A stretch of 64,000 nt of DNA, taken from contig JAJFZO010000581.1 in the NCBI GenBank assembly GCA_021397835.1, positions 682,001-746,000 of the forward strand, written 5' to 3'. Both the position numbers and the translations under genes were made by a program. The DNA is from Moringa oleifera (taxonomy: Eukaryota > Streptophyta > Magnoliopsida > Brassicales > Moringaceae). Every line of letters begins with the position of its first letter. Positions within the stretch are counted from its first letter, which is position 1. Below the pieces are notes generated by a model that was not told the DNA's origin, searched no databases, and saw only the letters and a list, made by a program, of their open reading frames with translations. Of this stretch, positions 62,201-64,000 are shown one piece after another.

Positions 62201-64000
62201 CTCCATGAAAGATTCATGAATGATGATATGCCCCCGGGAGATTCTTCAACATTGTTCAAAAGCTGAATGCTGTAGTTCTTTTTTTTTTTTTTTTTCTTCT
62301 TTCCACTCTAGGCAAATGATGTCTTAGATTTCATGTAGATGACATTGTAAATGAAAAGGGATTTCTATGTTCTTCTTTTAGGCATTAGCTCAGGTAGTAA
62401 AAGATGAAGGTGGGCTGACTTACATCCTTGGATTGAAACCTAACCAAGCCCCGTGCGCATCCCCCACCCCCCCCCAAAAAAAAAAAAGAAAAAAGAAAAA
62501 AGAAAAAAGAACAAGCACGCTGTTATGAGTTCACTCTCTCTATTAGGTAGAAGGAAGATAATGCTATAAAAGCATTAGATTTAAAATTATTTGCATCTAG
62601 AATGACTGTATAATTGGAATAGAACTCTATCATGATCTTACGAATCTAAAGATCTCAAAATTGAGGAACGGGCTCTTTTGCTCGCCCTTATCTCTAAAGG
62701 GGCGTAAAGCACTTCACTCGCTAGGGGACGCCATTGATTATTACCCTGCTTAAAATGGTTATTAATAGCTATAAATGACTATAGTTTTATTTCTACTTTA
62801 TTATGCTTTTGACTTGAAAAGCAATCATTTGCTGCAAATTTGCTGTTGATTTTAGTAACATTTCTGCATGTCCTAAGGTTTGTGCCTACAAAGATGGGAA
62901 GGTTATTATTGATACTGCAGCTGGCACACTCGGTAAGTATGATCCGCGTCCAGTTCAGCCAGATAGCCTATTTCCTGTTTTTTCTGCATCTAAGGGTATC
63001 ACAGCAGGAATGTTACATTGGCTAGTCGACAATGGGTAAGTAATAGTTTTATATGGCTGCCTGATGTCATGTTCTCATATGTTGATTTTCAAGTATAGCT
63101 TTATATGGCTGCTTGATCATGCAGCCAGTTTCATTGGTTTGAGCCAGTCTATGTGTTGGTGGAGATGTTGGTGTGAAATACAATTTTTGAAAGGATCCTT
63201 CAGGGAGAATGTTGATAATGGATTAATCTTTTGCCTTCATGACCTGTTATAATATTTGGATTGCATGGTTGTTTTTGGCTGTTTCATATGGCACTTGTTG
63301 ATTTATTCTTGACTGCTGCATTTTTTCATGTCTGAAATTTAATATGTATTGGTCAACTTTGAAGTTCTCAAGGCCAGCTTTTTGTAAGTAGTTTGGCATT
63401 GGGTATAATATGGGTTATTTGTCAGAGTATACCATTGATTCTGGGTAAATTAGTATATAATTTGAATTTTGTTACCCTTAAAGATGATGAACTTTGAATT
63501 TGAGGAAATGTCATTTGGTTTGTTATCCTTGAAAATTATCAGAGGTGATCTGAAATTTCTGCATTGTAGTTTGGAAGTTTGCCTTAGCAGCTCTTTGAAA
63601 GATTTAAAATCTGGAGTTTCTACTATAATTTTTATTTTCTCACAAATGTAGCATTTCGACATGCAGAAAACTCAAACTTGAGGAATCTGTTGCAAATATT
63701 TGGCCAGAATTTGCATCAAATAGAAAAGATCTCATAAAGGTGTAAAACTTTGTGTCCATAGACCTTCTAAGTTTGCCAAGTTCTTTATTATTGTCTTATT
63801 ACTTTTCTTTGTTTTCCACTTTTAGGTCCATCATGTGCTTAACCATACATCTGGTTTGCACAATGCCTTTAACCCCGGAGAAGAAAATCCCCTGTTAATG
63901 TGTGATTGGGATGAATGTCTGAACCGGATTGCTGTGTCAGTACCTGAGACAGAACCTGGTCAGGAACAGTTGTACCACTACGTTTCATTTGGCTGGCTAT
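53265..64000 (+). CDS. ABC1 atypical kinase fused to a beta-lactamase-like domain (At5g24810-like), 3' end beyond window
   Basis: Sixteen exons are visible: 53265-53339, 53413-53640, 53813-53899, 54037-54126, 54212-54338, 54735-54835, 55533-55701, 55921-56042, 61109-61237, 61338-61436, 61520-61577, 61657-61732, 61812-61941, 62878-63035, 63667-63739 and 63826-64000. They encode the first ~632 residues without a frame break. ABC1/UbiB kinase hallmarks are KLGQ (67-70), the Ala-rich loop ATASIAQVHRA (~127-137), VVVKVQH with its lysine near 148, GDPHPGN (~289-294) and DFGL (309-312). From ~497 a serine beta-lactamase/esterase-type domain follows, with SxxK as S533-A-S-K536 and Y624-H-Y in place of YxN. 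ABC1 kinases regulate prenyl-lipid (quinone) metabolism in plastids and mitochondria; the role of the fused domain is unknown. Intron 8 is 5.1 kb and filled with LINEs. Confidence 0.93.
55711..55788. repeat. Compound (CT)n-(CA)n-(TCAC)n microsatellite
   Basis: It lies in intron 7 of the ABC1 kinase gene, starting about ten bases after the donor at 55702. Length variation this close to a donor could affect splicing; that is inference. Confidence 0.9.
56236..60664 (-). mobile_element. Broken L1-type LINE in intron 8 of the ABC1 kinase gene
   Basis: Read on the minus strand, pieces occur in the order of a plant L1 second ORF. First is endonuclease sequence around 59.5-59.3 kb (ISGDFNKVFFPHQRLGAVNG, then RSDRFLVS). 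Reverse transcriptase follows at 58.6-58.2 kb (NTTFLVFIPK, then INEYRPISLVGCVYKQVSKV) and 58.0-57.8 kb (LLFADDTMIFC, the FADD active site). A zf-RVT-like tail at 56.6-56.4 kb has LIFWNVWRERNRRVF. Stops and frameshifts separate the blocks, so it is inactive. A poly-A tail sits at 56245-56236 (minus) and a candidate 8-bp target duplication ATTATACT at 56228-56235 and 60665-60672. At 4.4 kb it is shorter than a full L1 and lacks most of ORF1. It is antisense to its host gene. Confidence 0.9.
60849..60986 (-). mobile_element. Short 5'-truncated LINE 3'-end fragment
   Basis: It contains TCAGAAACAAAATATAGTAT, AACCAAGGGGTGCCACCCAT and TTCCATGAACTCC, homologous to the 3' end of the larger LINE. A 15-bp target duplication GCTTATRTATCCTCT (one mismatch) lies at 60834-60848 and 60987-61001, proving a separate insertion about 120 bases before exon 9 of the host gene. 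Confidence 0.92.
62381..62509 (+). mobile_element. tRNA-derived SINE in an intron of the ABC1 kinase gene
   Basis: A Pol III A-box-like TAGCTCAGGTAG lies at 62386-62397 and a B-box-like GGATTGAAACC at 62430-62440, spaced as in a tRNA. A C-rich stretch and an A-rich tail with AAAAAAG repeats follow, to about 62509. This head and tail fit a plant SINE. No convincing target duplication was found. It lies between exons 13 and 14. Confidence 0.72.

Noticed and set aside
62381..62445. A genuine tRNA gene
   Set aside because: Box-like motifs are present, but I see no cloverleaf stems or anticodon arm, and the A-rich tail fits a SINE.
62878..64000. Beta-lactamase-like exons as an antibiotic-resistance gene
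   Set aside because: They continue the ABC1 kinase reading frame across plant introns. This is the eukaryotic LACTB/esterase-like branch, not a resistance determinant.

Overview
The window is nuclear DNA from a flowering plant, most likely a eudicot. The evidence is the many short introns with GT-AG borders, AT-rich intergenic DNA, chloroplast and mitochondrial targeting genes, a PPR gene, a NAC gene, MIR169 hairpins and plant-type LINE and SINE insertions. I could rebuild nine complete protein genes and the first ~632 codons of a tenth from splice sites and reading-frame continuity. Species cannot be fixed from sequence alone.

Layout. 0.6-2.8 kb (+): plastid fibrillin FBN6/PAP8. 3.2-5.0 kb (-): FAM32A-like protein, sharing a 486-bp divergent promoter with the next gene. 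5.5-8.7 kb (+): organellar RlmH-type rRNA methyltransferase, with a transposon-like insert in its last intron. 10.0-14.3 kb (+): cryptochrome DASH/CRY3, with three apparent GC-AG introns. 15.5-18.2 kb (+): PPR protein like At5g24830. 22.1-25.9 kb (+): triple-KH RNA-binding protein. 26.9-28.8 kb (-): tRNA (guanine-N7)-methyltransferase. 33.8-35.7 kb (+): NAC factor like ANAC038/039. 37.4-42.5 kb (-): 14-exon coiled-coil membrane protein like At2g24420, containing an in-frame 51-bp duplication of an exon end plus its splice donor. 44.6-49.0 kb (-): three MIR169 hairpins. 53.3 kb to the end (+): ABC1 kinase fused to a beta-lactamase-like domain (At5g24810-like), with a 5-kb intron carrying LINEs; the window stops inside this gene.

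From memory of Arabidopsis locus numbers, CRY3, the tRNA methyltransferase, the PPR gene, MIR169b and the ABC1 gene sit together at At5g24810-At5g24850, while the NAC and coiled-coil genes are neighbours at At2g24420-24430. The window therefore looks like one ancestral block whose members were split over two Arabidopsis chromosomes. The genes do not form a pathway, although many are organellar or RNA-related (FBN6, RlmH, CRY3, PPR, TRM8, ABC1K).

Mobile DNA is modest: one broken 4.4-kb LINE and three short 5'-truncated relatives (all on the minus strand, each with target-site duplications or candidates), one tRNA-derived SINE, one MITE-like insert, and two copies of an AT-rich repeat flanking the first MIR169 hairpin. 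I did not find a wholly new system. The most unusual points are the GC-AG introns of CRY3, the duplicated splice donor, and the MIR169 tandem cluster with copies at different stages of decay.
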